DNA of 64,000 nt from Flavobacterium kingsejongi (GCF_003076475.1 NZ_CP020919.1:2480001-2544000), one strand, 5' to 3'; numbered from the stretch's first letter, positions 44,508-53,882 are shown. The notes: generated from the letters alone by a model not told the origin. Translations and numbers: made by a program.

Positions 44508-46748
44508 TCACGCAGGAAATACTTCTGCTATTCTTTTTTTGTCTCCAACAATCCATAAAATGTCGTTTCGTTCCAGCATGAGGTGTGATTCCGGATTGAG
44601 GATCCGTTCCCCGTTCCGTTCGATACCAACAATGAGGCCGCCGGTTTTTTCACGCAGCTGGGACTGTCGTATGTCTTTACCAATGAATTCCTCATCGGTA
44701 AGCTCAATTTGGCGTAAAACGATCTGGACATCTGCAACTGATTTGGGAATTTCAATTTCGTTTTGATCCAGGTAGGATTTGAAATTCTGAACCTGTTCGT
44801 CACTACCGATGACACAAATTTCATCACCTGGGAAAAGACGCTCATTTCGGGTGGGAACATAAATCATGATTTCCCCCCTTTTAATAAAGGCAATATTAAC
44901 GCCCAGTTCTTCCCGTATTTTAAGATCCTGCAATTTTTTTCCGGCAAGATTGGATTCTTTGGCAATCATAAAATTAGCCATGTGTCCATCCCAGGGGGTA
45001 AGGTCATTCCTGCTTTTTTGGGCTTCTGCAATTTCACGATCGTGGAAATTTTTCAGGAAGTGTTTTTCAATCCGGTAGTATTGTGCATGCAGTTGTTTGG
45101 GCAAAAGAAAATACACAGACATTGCTACAACCAGTGCAATAAAGGCCACTATAGGCGAAAAGAAATTATTAAGCAGAAATCCTACAAAAAAGAGTGCCAA
45201 TGCAATGCGGATAAAAATCAGCATTAGTAAAGGGCCACGATATTTGCGTTCTTTTTCCAGGGCTTCCATTGCTTTGTCTGCTAATTTCCGGAAGGATAAA
45301 GCCCAAAGGAATGGGGCTAATATAATTAAGGTAATGAGGGCACCGGCAGCATTTCCAAACTTCGAATCAGCAACCATTGGCAAAATATACCTGTTGGAAA
45401 GCAGAATGATGGCAATGATAATAACAGAGTTGATAACGATTTGAATCAATTGTGCCTTTAGTACCAGTTGCCAGTTGCTTTTGGATTTGAGCGACTGGGA
45501 GTTTGTACTGTAATTGGCGATATTGGAAACCCATTTTTCGGGTAATAATTGTTCTATTTTATTGTACACCGGAATCGACATCTTGATCATGAAAGGCGTC
45601 GTGAATGTGGTTACGGCAGATACAGCTACTACAATGGGGTAAAGAAAGTCACTGGTCACATTGAGGGTCATACCCAATGTTGCAATGATAAAGGAGAATT
45701 CCCCGATTTGCGCCAGGCTCATACCGGATTGTACCGATTGTTTTAACGGTTGTCCGGAGATCAATGCGCCGGCAGTAGTACTGAATGTTTTTCCAAAGAT
45801 TGTAATCAGCGTAATGATAAGTACCGGAATGGCATATTCTACAAGGGCATCCGGATTGATCAGCATCCCGACGGATACAAAAAAGACAGCACCAAAAAGA
45901 TCTTTTACTGGTTTTATAAGGTGTTCAATACGTTCTGCCTGTGTGGTTTCGGCAATAATGGATCCCATGATAAACGCACCCAATGCAGGTGAAAACCCGG
46001 CTTTGGTAGCTAAAATAACCATCATAAGGCACAATGCTAATGAGGTTATCAACAGGGTTTCTTCATTGAGTAGGTTTTTTGCCTTTTTCAATAAGGTAGG
46101 GATAAAAAAGATACCACCGATAAACCATAAGATCAGGAAAAACAGGAGTTTTAAAACGGATTCGACCAGTTCGGAGCCGGAAAACTGCTGGCTGACGGAA
46201 ATAGTAGAGAGAAGGACCATGAGGAGAATGGCTACGATATCTTCAACAATCAGGGCACCAAATACAATTCCGGCAAACTTTTTTCCTTTGACATTTAATT
46301 CGTCAAAGGCCCTTAATATGATGGTAGTGGAGGACATGGATAAAATTGCCCCCAAAAAAATACTGTCCATTTGGGACCAGCCCATCCATTGACCGGTCAG
46401 GTAGCCCAGGAATATCATCGTGACAATCTGGGTGATAGCAGTAATCGAGGCAGTGCCGCCGACTTTCATGAGTTTTTTAAAACTGAATTCAAGCCCCAGG
46501 CTGAAAAGGAGGAAAATAACCCCAATTTCAGCCCAAACCTCAACGCTGTGTATTTCCTTTACAGAAGGAAAAAAAAGAAAATGCGGACCAGCTAAAAATC
46601 CGGCTACCAGGTACCCCAAAACGAGGGGCTGCCTGATTTTTTTAAACAGTAAAACCGAAACTCCGGCAGTCATTAGTATTAAACCCAAATCGCTGATTAA
46701 AGGATATAAGTGATGTGTAGTATCCACTAATTGTTCTACAGGGGTCAT
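44508..46748 (-). CDS. Monovalent cation:proton antiporter (CPA2 / Kef type) with RCK-C domains
   Basis: 746 residues. An N-terminal CPA2 exchanger domain of about 13 helices (1-390) includes GVIFLLFSLGLEFSFKKL and ALGAFIMGSIIAETT; two further hydrophobic segments follow (about 430-560). The C-terminus has two RCK-C (TrkA-C) regulatory folds, KLQDLKIREELGVNIAFIKRG and FIGKDIRQSQLREKTGGLIVGIERNG, with no obvious NAD-binding RCK-N domain. Likely exchanges K+ or Na+ for protons for pH/osmotic control. Translated 18 bp after purB region's opposite end: the purB gene lies just upstream and may be... independent; purB stop is 19 bp beyond this start, so co-transcription from purB is plausible. Confidence 0.85.
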   Translation of the reverse strand: MTPVEQLVDTTHHLYPLISDLGLILMTAGVSVLLFKKIRQPLVLGYLVAGFLAGPHFLFFPSVKEIHSVEVWAEIGVIFLLFSLGLEFSFKKLMKVGGTASITAITQIVTMIFLGYLTGQWMGWSQMDSIFLGAILSMSSTTIILRAFDELNVKGKKFAGIVFGALIVEDIVAILLMVLLSTISVSQQFSGSELVESVLKLLFFLILWFIGGIFFIPTLLKKAKNLLNEETLLITSLALCLMMVILATKAGFSPALGAFIMGSIIAETTQAERIEHLIKPVKDLFGAVFFVSVGMLINPDALVEYAIPVLIITLITIFGKTFSTTAGALISGQPLKQSVQSGMSLAQIGEFSFIIATLGMTLNVTSDFLYPIVVAVSAVTTFTTPFMIKMSIPVYNKIEQLLPEKWVSNIANYSTNSQSLKSKSNWQLVLKAQLIQIVINSVIIIAIILLSNRYILPMVADSKFGNAAGALITLIILAPFLWALSFRKLADKAMEALEKERKYRGPLLMLIFIRIALALFFVGFLLNNFFSPIVAFIALVVAMSVYFLLPKQLHAQYYRIEKHFLKNFHDREIAEAQKSRNDLTPWDGHMANFMIAKESNLAGKKLQDLKIREELGVNIAFIKRGEIMIYVPTRNERLFPGDEICVIGSDEQVQNFKSYLDQNEIEIPKSVADVQIVLRQIELTDEEFIGKDIRQSQLREKTGGLIVGIERNGERILNPESHLMLERNDILWIVGDKKRIAEVFPA

Positions 46749-46766
46749 AGGCGTTTTGCTGTTTTT

Positions 46767-48116
46767 TTATGTTGTAATCCCTAAGTAATTGCTGGGAGTA
46801 ATATGTAATAATTCTTTTTTGATCGCATCCGATACATCCAGTGTATTGATGAAATTGTGGATTGCTTTTTTGTCAATCGCTTCATTAGTACGGGTTAGGC
46901 CTTTTAGGGCTTCGTACGGATTTGGATATGCTTCTCTTCTCAGGATGGTCTGAATTGCTTCTGCTACTACAGCCCAGTTTTTTTCCAGGTCTTCTGCAAA
47001 CTTATCAGCATTCAGCAATAATTTATTCAATCCTTTGAGGGTCGCTTCAAAAGCAATCAGCGTATGGCCAAACGGCACACCAATATTTCGCAATACCGTA
47101 CTGTCCGTTAAATCGCGTTGCAATCTGGAAATCGGTAATTTTGCAGATAGGTGCTCAAAAATTGCATTGGCAATACCAAGATTTCCTTCGGAGTTTTCAA
47201 AATCAATAGGGTTTACTTTATGTGGCATAGCAGAAGAACCAATTTCACCCGCTTTGATTTTTTGCTTGAAATATTCCATTGAGACATACGTCCAGATATC
47301 ACGATCAAGGTCGATGATAATGGTATTAATACGTTTCAGGGCATCAAAAAAGGCAGCAAAGTGGTCGTAATGCTCAATCTGTGTGGTAGGATAGGAATGT
47401 TTAAGGCCTAATGTGCCTTCTACAAAATCACCACCGAATTTTTTCCAGTCAATCTGTGGGTATGCCACGTGGTGTGCATTGAAATTTCCGGTCGCACCAC
47501 CAAATTTAGCCGCAAACGGAACATTGAAAAGCAGGCGCATCTGTTCTTCGATACGTTCTACAAAAACACCAATTTCTTTTCCCAAACGGGTTGGAGAAGC
47601 CGGTTGGCCGTGAGTTCTGGCCAGCATCGGTACATCGGCCCATTCCGTGCTTAGTTCTTTTAATCGTGCTACCACTGCAATCAGGGATTTCAGGTAGACA
47701 TTTTCAAAAGCTTCTTTAGCAGAAAGTGGAATTGCGGTATTATTAATATCCTGGGAAGTAAGCCCAAAATGGATGAATTCTTTATAGGCTGACAATCCTA
47801 ACGCTTCAAAAGCATCTTTGATGAAATATTCCACCGCTTTTACATCGTGATTAGTTGTCTTTTCGGTTTCTTTGATGGCAGTGGCATCTGCTTCTGAAAA
47901 ATCAGTATAGATTTTACGCAGTGGGCCAAAAAAGGAAGGGTCAACATTTTTCAATTGAACCAACGGTATTTCGCATAAAGCAATGAAATATTCTACTTCG
48001 ACCTGTACCCGGTATTTGATCAGTGCAAACTCTGAAAAATAAGGAACAAGGGATTCCGTTTTGCTTCGATAACGACCGTCAATAGGCGAAATAGCGTTTA
48101 ATTCGTTCAGTAACAT
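46767..48116 (-). CDS. purB: Adenylosuccinate lyase (PurB)
   Basis: 449 residues of the fumarase/aspartase superfamily, acting twice in purine synthesis (SAICAR to AICAR, adenylosuccinate to AMP). N-terminal LNAISPIDGRYRSKTESL, the conserved TTNHDVKAVEYFIKD and TSQDINNTA, active-site HGQPASPTRLGKE, and the signature loop GSSAMPHKVNPIDFEN with the catalytic Ser. Length is normal. The antiporter gene follows after 18 bp on the same strand. guaB, another purine gene, lies beyond it. Confidence 0.96.
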   Translation of the reverse strand: MLLNELNAISPIDGRYRSKTESLVPYFSEFALIKYRVQVEVEYFIALCEIPLVQLKNVDPSFFGPLRKIYTDFSEADATAIKETEKTTNHDVKAVEYFIKDAFEALGLSAYKEFIHFGLTSQDINNTAIPLSAKEAFENVYLKSLIAVVARLKELSTEWADVPMLARTHGQPASPTRLGKEIGVFVERIEEQMRLLFNVPFAAKFGGATGNFNAHHVAYPQIDWKKFGGDFVEGTLGLKHSYPTTQIEHYDHFAAFFDALKRINTIIIDLDRDIWTYVSMEYFKQKIKAGEIGSSAMPHKVNPIDFENSEGNLGIANAIFEHLSAKLPISRLQRDLTDSTVLRNIGVPFGHTLIAFEATLKGLNKLLLNADKFAEDLEKNWAVVAEAIQTILRREAYPNPYEALKGLTRTNEAIDKKAIHNFINTLDVSDAIKKELLHITPSNYLGITT

Positions 48117-48269
48117 AAGTAAATAGATGTGTGTTTTTTATAATATTGCGAATATAACGTTTCTGGGTGAAGTATAAAAGTCTGGAGGATTGATATTTTG
48201 AAAAAAACCGCCTGAAAACGTATTTTATTTTAAAATGAATAGCCGTATTTTGCAACACAAGCAAAAAAC

Positions 48270-49508
48270 ATGGAAACCATCCCAAAAATACTGATTATCG
48301 GGTTCGTATGGCCTGAACCGAATTCTTCTGCAGCCGGCAGCCGGATGTTACAGCTGATCGCTATTTTCAGGGAACAGGGCTATGATATTACTTTTGCCAG
48401 TGCAGCGGCAGATAGTGATTTTATGGCAGATATTACAACGCTTGGGGTACATAAGGAATCGATAGTGCTCAATTGCAGTAGCTTTGACCGTTTTGTGCAG
48501 GAACTGAATCCCTCCATTGTGTTGTTTGACCGTTTTATGAGTGAAGAGCAGTTTGGATGGCGTGTGGCTGAAAACTGCCCGGATGCGCTTCGCATACTGG
48601 ATACCGAAGACCTTCATTGCCTGCGGCTTGCCCGGCAGAAAGCAGTGAAGGAAAACCGGGAATTCCGGGAAGCTGACCTGTTTTCGGATACTGCCAAACG
48701 GGAGATTGCAAGTATCTACCGTAGCGATTGTACACTGATGATTGCCACGGAAGAAATGACCATTTTACAGCAGCAATTCAAAATTGATTCTGCCCTTTTA
48801 TACTATTTGCCCTTGTTTGCAGAAGTAGATGAAGCGGCACAGGATGCATGGCCGGATTTTGAAGAACGTTCCGATTTTATCTTTATTGGCAACTTCCTTC
48901 ATGAACCCAATTGGAATGCGGTACAATACCTTAAAGAAACTATTTGGCCACTGATTTCGAAAGAATTACCAAAAGCAGTTTTGAAAATCTATGGCGCGTA
49001 TCCATCCCAAAAAGTGCTGCAACTCCATGCCCCGAAACAGCATTTTCTGATTGAAGGGCGGGCCGCTGATGCGTTGCAGGTGGTACGCAATGCGCGGGTT
49101 ATGCTGGCTCCCTTGCGCTTTGGAGCGGGAATTAAAGGTAAGTTGCTTGAAGCGATGCAGTGTGGTACACCCAGTGTGACCACTACGATTGGTGCTGAAT
49201 CAATGCGTGCAGGGGAACCTTGGAATGGAAGTGTGGTTGATGATCCAAAGGAATTTGCGGCAGCGGCAGTAGCCTTGTATCAGGATGGGGCAATATGGCA
49301 GCAGGCACAGGAAAATGGAATTACTATTTTAAAAACGCACAATAATAAGGCTTTATATGTTCCGGATTTTATAACGCGGATCAAATTGCTGCAACAGGAA
49401 TTGAAAATGCACCGGCACCATAATTTCATCGGTTCGCTATTACAACATCACACGCTAAATAGTACCAAATATATGGCCCGTTGGATTGAGGCTAAAAATA
49501 AACCTTAA
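48270..49508 (+). CDS. Glycosyltransferase family 4-like, orphan
   Basis: 412 residues of GT-B fold. N-terminal ILIIGFVWPEPNSSAAGSRM carries the acceptor-side Gly/Ser loop; the C-terminal domain has FIFIGNFLHEPNWNAVQYL, APLRFGAGIKGKLLEAMQCG (a donor-binding stretch typical of GT4 transferases) and SVTTTIGAES. The last ~60 residues are His/Lys-rich. It stands alone, divergent from purB, away from the polysaccharide cluster, so its acceptor (glycan, protein or lipid) is unknown. Confidence 0.82.
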   Translation: METIPKILIIGFVWPEPNSSAAGSRMLQLIAIFREQGYDITFASAAADSDFMADITTLGVHKESIVLNCSSFDRFVQELNPSIVLFDRFMSEEQFGWRVAENCPDALRILDTEDLHCLRLARQKAVKENREFREADLFSDTAKREIASIYRSDCTLMIATEEMTILQQQFKIDSALLYYLPLFAEVDEAAQDAWPDFEERSDFIFIGNFLHEPNWNAVQYLKETIWPLISKELPKAVLKIYGAYPSQKVLQLHAPKQHFLIEGRAADALQVVRNARVMLAPLRFGAGIKGKLLEAMQCGTPSVTTTIGAESMRAGEPWNGSVVDDPKEFAAAAVALYQDGAIWQQAQENGITILKTHNNKALYVPDFITRIKLLQQELKMHRHHNFIGSLLQHHTLNSTKYMARWIEAKNKP

Positions 49509-49535
49509 GCTTTTAGGGAGTACTTCTCGCGTGAG

Positions 49536-49660
49536 GGAGTGCAGCGGCATCCTTTTGGGCCTGTACAAAATATTCTTTTTCCAAGATGAGGATTGCCCAA
49601 AAGATACAGCGGAAAGCCCGACCTGCTGCGGGAGCCAATAGAAAGCTCCCGCAGCAGGGG
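49536..49660 (+). repeat. Dispersed structured repeat, copy 2
   Basis: GAGTGCAGCGGCATC leads into CTTTTGGGC (49552-49560), which pairs with GCCCAAAAG (49595-49603); then AAGATACAGCGGAAAGCC. A second, perfect 14-bp hairpin follows: CCTGCTGCGGGAGC (49622-49635) with GCTCCCGCAGCAGG (49645-49658). The flanking blocks match copy 1 at 5994-6100 (minus strand). Sits 28 bp after the glycosyltransferase stop, where it may also act as a transcript end. The rest of the gap to 49843 shows nothing. Confidence 0.55.
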
Positions 49661-49843
49661 ACGCCCACACCCCGATGCTACACTATTCCCCGCAATTCCA
49701 CATTGTTTTTTGGCAAATAATTATCAGTGCTGTTTCTTTTTTTCCTTTACTTTAGAGGTGTTCGTAGTGAAATAGTGGGCTGTTGTGATTTATCGGCATC
49801 ATTTTTATACTACAGTAGTGTTTAACCCCAAAAAATAAATAGG

Positions 49844-50143
49844 ATGAAAAAGATAGTAGTATTGGCGCTTTTAGCCTTCGGATTGCAGATGAATGCAGGA
49901 ACTGTAGGGTCAATTGTTTTCCCACATAAAGCACACCATCAGGAGAAGCAATACAAAAAAATAGAGGTGTCTGAAGTTTCCAAGGAAGCGTTGGCGCAAA
50001 TTAAAAAACATTATGGAAATTACCAGATTTCTGAAGCAGCAGTAGCGGCAGATGGAGAATACAAACTGGTATTGGTTAAAGATAATATGCCCACAACGGT
50101 TACTTTTTCTGCGCAGGGAGAAATGATTAAAATACTTAATTAA
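49844..50143 (+). CDS. Small exported PepSY-like protein, hypothetical
   Basis: 99 residues: signal peptide MKKIVVLALLAFGLQMNAG, then one small alpha/beta domain (KIEVSEVSKEALAQIKKHY, ISEAAVAADGEYKLVLVKD, PTTVTFSAQGEMIKIL). The KEAL..I.KHY helix plus strands recall small PepSY/DUF2874-type periplasmic domains common in Bacteroidota; the match is by pattern only. Monocistronic with terminator at 50237. Confidence 0.7.
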   Translation: MKKIVVLALLAFGLQMNAGTVGSIVFPHKAHHQEKQYKKIEVSEVSKEALAQIKKHYGNYQISEAAVAADGEYKLVLVKDNMPTTVTFSAQGEMIKILN

Positions 50144-50236
50144 AGGTAAAAGGTGAGAAGTAAAAGGTAAAGTGTATGTGTATTCGATAGTAGTTACGCA
50201 GACAAACAGGCTTACTACTAATCCTTAGTACAGCCT

Positions 50237-50275
50237 TATACAATAAAAGCCGGAAGTTCCGGCTTTTATTGTATA
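50237..50275. terminator. Strong bidirectional terminator
   Basis: Perfect 17-bp stem: arm TATACAATAAAAGCCGG, loop AAGTT, complementary arm to 50275. Lies between the convergent small exported gene and nth. Confidence 0.88.
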
Positions 50276-50331
50276 ACAGTTTTTTTTTCTTATTTCAGCA
50301 TTTTGTCCTCTTTCATTTATCGCTTACCTCA

Positions 50332-50976
50332 TTATTGCCGTTTCCCCTGGCAAAAAGCACAATGCTCCTTTACCGGGCATAATTCATGTTTGGGATGGGT
50401 GGGGCGGCAAATGTCACGCCCTAAAAAAGACATGGCCATTCCTATTTCCTGCCACATCCTTTTGGGTAAGGCCTGCATCAGTTCTTTTTCGATTTTATTC
50501 GCCTCCTTGCTTTTGGCAATACCAAGGCGTGGTGCTACACGGACTACATGTAAATCGACCATGATTCCTTCGGGTGGTACTCCGGCCTCTCTTAGGATCA
50601 CATTCGCTGATTTACGGCCAATACCTTTCAGTGCCGTAAGTCCCGACATTGTAAGCGGAATATTTTTATCCTCCTGTACCGTGTCTGCAATCTCTAATAA
50701 CCATCCTGCTTTATTATCAAAAAAACGAACTTTTCCAATCAGGGGTTCCAGGGTTGATTTGTCGGCTTTGGTAAGGGATTTCATGGTTGGGAATTTTTTA
50801 AACAACTCCGGTGCCAGTTCATTGATATGCTTGTCAGAATCCTGTGCAGAAAGCACCACCATTACCATCAGTTGATAAATGTTCTGATAGTCCAGTGGAT
50901 GTTTTTGGTCTTTGTATTTTTTGATCAATGGCGCTAAAGCCTTTGCCCAGTCGGTACTTTCCTGAAATAAATCCAT
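50332..50976 (-). CDS. nth: Endonuclease III (DNA glycosylase/AP lyase) with altered iron-sulfur motif
   Basis: 214-residue HhH-GPD base-excision repair glycosylase for oxidised pyrimidines. LTALKGIGRKSANVIL is the helix-hairpin-helix with the catalytic Lys; GIMVDLHVVRVAPRLG has the catalytic Asp. The C-terminal iron-sulfur site, normally C-x6-C-x2-C-x5-C, here reads Cys190, His197, Cys200, Cys206, with another Cys at 209, so the second ligand is His. Cluster binding may use His197 or Cys209. Last gene of the hydrolase-msrB-msrB-nth unit (23 bp after msrB). Confidence 0.88.
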   Translation of the reverse strand: MDLFQESTDWAKALAPLIKKYKDQKHPLDYQNIYQLMVMVVLSAQDSDKHINELAPELFKKFPTMKSLTKADKSTLEPLIGKVRFFDNKAGWLLEIADTVQEDKNIPLTMSGLTALKGIGRKSANVILREAGVPPEGIMVDLHVVRVAPRLGIAKSKEANKIEKELMQALPKRMWQEIGMAMSFLGRDICRPTHPKHELCPVKEHCAFCQGKRQ

Positions 50977-50999
50977 TGCTTACAGGTTTTAGGATGGTA

Positions 51000-51392
51000 T
51001 TATTCTTTAAAATCTACAGAAAGTGAATTTACACAATAGCGTTGTCCGGTTGCGGTAGGGCCATCATCAAAAACATGCCCCAAATGGCTGCCGCAATTGG
51101 CACATAAAATTTCAGTACGGATCATGCCGTGTGCGGTATCTTTGATGTATTCGACTTTTCCGGGAATGGACTCGTCAAAAGAAGGCCAGCCACAGTGTGC
51201 ATCAAATTTGACATTGCTCTCAAATAAGGGTTCGCCACAGGCACCACAGCAATAGGTCCCTTTTTCGTAATGGAGGTTGTATTTTCCCGAATGTGGAAAT
51301 TCGGTTCCTTTGTCACGTAATATTTTATAGCGTTCCAGTCCCAATTCGGCTTTCCATTCTGCTTCGGTTTTGTGTATCGGATAATCTTTCAT
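51000..51392 (-). CDS. msrB: Methionine-R-sulfoxide reductase B, cytoplasmic
   Basis: 130 residues, reducing the R epimer of methionine sulfoxide in proteins. Zn-binding CxxC pairs CGACGEPLF and CANCGSHLGH, substrate loop HCGWPSFDESI, and the catalytic Cys in GQRYCVNSLSVDF near the C-terminus. No signal peptide, so it should act in the cytoplasm; the preceding gene encodes an exported copy. In a tight same-strand unit with nth. Confidence 0.95.
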   Translation of the reverse strand: MKDYPIHKTEAEWKAELGLERYKILRDKGTEFPHSGKYNLHYEKGTYCCGACGEPLFESNVKFDAHCGWPSFDESIPGKVEYIKDTAHGMIRTEILCANCGSHLGHVFDDGPTATGQRYCVNSLSVDFKE

Positions 51393-51409
51393 AGTGCTAC
51401 GATTTAAAA

Positions 51410-51919
51410 TTATTTTTTGGCAGGTATAAATTTAATGGAAACGGAATTAGTACAAAAGCGTTTTCCGGTAGTTTCTTGTGGACCATCATCAAAAACGTGT
51501 CCCAGGTGGCTGCCGCAACGGGCGCAATCCACTTCGGTACGTGTCATTCCCAAGGTATAATCCTGGACATAAACGACCGAACCTTTTATGGCCTGGTCGA
51601 ATGAAGGCCAGCCACAATCCGAGTGAAATTTCGAATTGGAATGAAAAATGACATTGCCGCAGGCGGCGCATACGTAGTCACCTTTTTCAAAAGTGTTGAC
51701 ATATTTTCCCGTGAAAGCGCGTTCAGTTCCTTTATTACGAAGGACTTCATAGGCTTCGGGAGATAATTCCTTACGCCATTCGGCATCGGTTTTCTGCACG
51801 GCAAATTGTTTTTCTGGCGTAGCTTTTTTAGTAGCCGGAGCATTTGTTTTCTTTTTGTCCTGTCCGGTACAGGAAGCGATAGCAAAGGCAATCAGGATAA
51901 TGGCGATACTCTTTTTCAT
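51410..51919 (-). CDS. msrB: Methionine-R-sulfoxide reductase B, lipoprotein form
   Basis: 169 residues. A lipoprotein signal ends IAFAIASCTGQ (Cys17), followed by a Lys/Thr/Ala linker and a complete MsrB domain: CAACGNVIF and CARCGSHLGHVF (Zn), SDCGWPSFDQ, and catalytic Cys in GKRFCTNSVSIKF. Anchored in the envelope, it would repair oxidised periplasmic or surface proteins. The electron donor there is unknown. It follows the alpha/beta hydrolase by 3 bp and precedes the cytoplasmic msrB by 17 bp. Confidence 0.93.
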   Translation of the reverse strand: MKKSIAIILIAFAIASCTGQDKKKTNAPATKKATPEKQFAVQKTDAEWRKELSPEAYEVLRNKGTERAFTGKYVNTFEKGDYVCAACGNVIFHSNSKFHSDCGWPSFDQAIKGSVVYVQDYTLGMTRTEVDCARCGSHLGHVFDDGPQETTGKRFCTNSVSIKFIPAKK

Positions 51920-51922
51920 GGT

Positions 51923-52753
51923 CTATTTTTTTAAAAATTGGATACATCTTCGAATGACATCGGCATCGCCAAGGATTTTTCTATGGCCAAGCCCTTTGGT
52001 GATAATCAGTTCCCCGTGTTGCAAATTGGCGGCAATGTGCTTGGAAGCTGCAACGGGAACATCCTTATCGTCGGTGTCGTGAATTACTAATATCGGAATA
52101 GTAAGTTCCTTACCAGCCATATACGCAGAATAACTGTTGGTGGTTTCCTGTAGCCGTTTTTCCAGTTCTGCTTTCATCGCATGGAAAATTTTGGTATTCA
52201 GTTTCAGCTTGCGTACAAAATCCTTTAGGATATCGTCTACGACATCTCCACTGCCGATAATCACAATCTTACGCACATTCAACCCTCTTTTTGCGGCATT
52301 CAGGCAGGCCATTGCGCCGAGGGAATGACCTATAGCACTATCAAACGGGCCATATTTTTCCTGAAGGTATAAAATAGTAGTGACAAATTCTTTCATATGG
52401 CTGGTAGTACCCGGTGATTTACCGTGTGCGGGAGCATCAAAACTTAAGGTGGAATAGCCAGCTTCAAGCAATTGCTCGGCAATTCGGGACAATTGTGTAC
52501 CGCGACCTGACCAACCATGTACTAATAGTATTTTGGTAGGGCTTGTGCCATAATGGTATAGATTTACTTCCTTGCTCAAAGCCGGAATTGTAATTAATTC
52601 CTGTCTGCTGTTGGCATCCATTGCAAGTTCCCGGTTTGGCATTGTATGCTTTAGTGGTGTGGTAAACAACTTAAGGGCAAAGTCGGTTGTCAGCTTTGTG
52701 GAGACAAGGGAAAGTGCTTTAGCCAGATACAATATCGATTGCGGGGTTTTCAT
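51923..52753 (-). CDS. Alpha/beta hydrolase
   Basis: 276 residues from the Met at 52753 (a longer frame to 52939 lacks family character). Alpha/beta-hydrolase landmarks: ILLVHGWSGRGTQL (oxyanion HG), FDAPAHGKSPGTTSHM, nucleophile elbow GHSLGAMACL with the catalytic Ser, LVIHDTDDKDVPVAAS (acid), and GLGHRKILGD (catalytic His). Esterase or lipase-like; substrate unknown. First gene of a unit with two msrB and nth. Confidence 0.83.
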   Translation of the reverse strand: MKTPQSILYLAKALSLVSTKLTTDFALKLFTTPLKHTMPNRELAMDANSRQELITIPALSKEVNLYHYGTSPTKILLVHGWSGRGTQLSRIAEQLLEAGYSTLSFDAPAHGKSPGTTSHMKEFVTTILYLQEKYGPFDSAIGHSLGAMACLNAAKRGLNVRKIVIIGSGDVVDDILKDFVRKLKLNTKIFHAMKAELEKRLQETTNSYSAYMAGKELTIPILVIHDTDDKDVPVAASKHIAANLQHGELIITKGLGHRKILGDADVIRRCIQFLKK

Positions 52754-53063
52754 AAAATGGATTGTAAGATTGTTCTGCAAGTTAAGCCATAAATCGCAGT
52801 TATAATTCGGCCAGAAATATAAAAATATCTTAATTCTGATCGGTTGTATCTTCCTTAAAAACTGTTTTGCAGTGTGAAGAAATTGGAAGTCCAACAGTAC
52901 GAATACTGACAGATATTGCATTTGTTGTCCATAAGACATGAATGCAATAGTAAATACAGGCGTAACGGTAATAATAATCAGGCTATCAGTTCATTGTATT
53001 CTCGTCTCGATTTAATTTGATAGTAATCAAAAAAGCTTTAATTTTAACTAAAAAACTACTACT

Positions 53064-53882
53064 ATGAAAAAACGTATTTTAATCCTTCCGATCCTGTTAT
53101 TCGGGATAATTTATTCCTGTGCGACAAATCCTTTTACGGGAAAAAGTACCTTGGCGTTGGTATCCGACTCCACTATTTTTCCTTCTGCTTTTCAGCAATA
53201 CAATCAGTTTATCAAAGAGAATAAAGTGATTACCGGTACGGCTGATGCCAAACGTGTAGAGACTGTAGGGATGAAAATTAAAGCGGCTGCCGAAAAATAC
53301 CTCAATGCTACAGGAAATAAAGGATACCTGAAAGATTATGCCTGGGAATACAAGTTGGTCGAAAGTAAAGAAGTCAATGCATGGTGTATGCCCGGTGGTA
53401 AGATTGTTTTTTACACCGGAATATTACCAATCACCAAAGATGAAACCGGTATGGCGGTTGTAATGGGGCATGAGGTGTCACACGCCTTATTGAATCATGG
53501 GCAACAACGAATGAGTACCGATCTTTTACAGCAACTGGGGGCTGCCGGAGTTTCTGGAGTTGTTGGGAATAAAAGTGCACAAACACAGGAATTAGCTATG
53601 CAGGCATATGGGGCAACGACACAATATGTAGTCACATTACCTTTTAGCAGAAGCCAGGAAAGTGAAGCCGATAAGATTGGGCTTACCCTGATGGCAATAG
53701 CAGGATATAATCCGGATGCTTCGATTGCTTTTTGGGAGAGAATGTCTGCGAATTCCGGTGCCGGAGCACCTCCGGAATTTATGAGTACACACCCATCCAA
53801 CGCGACACGTATTGCCAACCTGAGGAAATTAATTCCCGAAGCCAAGGCAGAAGCTGCAAAATTTGGTGTTGTTTTTAAATAA
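53064..53882 (+). CDS. M48-family zinc metallopeptidase lipoprotein
   Basis: 272 residues. A lipoprotein signal ends FGIIYSCATNP (Cys19). The catalytic HExxH is in VVMGHEVSHALLNHGQQRM, and the third-ligand region is SRSQESEADKIGLTLMAIAGYNP. STHPSNATRIANL near the C-terminus is also conserved. It resembles BepA/LoiP-type periplasmic proteases involved in outer-membrane protein quality control, but lacks the TPR domain of BepA, so LoiP-like is closer. Single gene with terminator. Confidence 0.88.
   Translation: MKKRILILPILLFGIIYSCATNPFTGKSTLALVSDSTIFPSAFQQYNQFIKENKVITGTADAKRVETVGMKIKAAAEKYLNATGNKGYLKDYAWEYKLVESKEVNAWCMPGGKIVFYTGILPITKDETGMAVVMGHEVSHALLNHGQQRMSTDLLQQLGAAGVSGVVGNKSAQTQELAMQAYGATTQYVVTLPFSRSQESEADKIGLTLMAIAGYNPDASIAFWERMSANSGAGAPPEFMSTHPSNATRIANLRKLIPEAKAEAAKFGVVFK

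Noticed and set aside
45661..46392. 243-codon open frame on the plus strand
   Set aside because: It lies wholly antisense to the Kef-type antiporter, with low-complexity Lys/Asn/Ile composition and no recognisable domain.
50303..50875. 190-codon open frame on the plus strand
   Set aside because: Antisense to nth, whose catalytic motifs are clear; the plus frame has no start context or domain.
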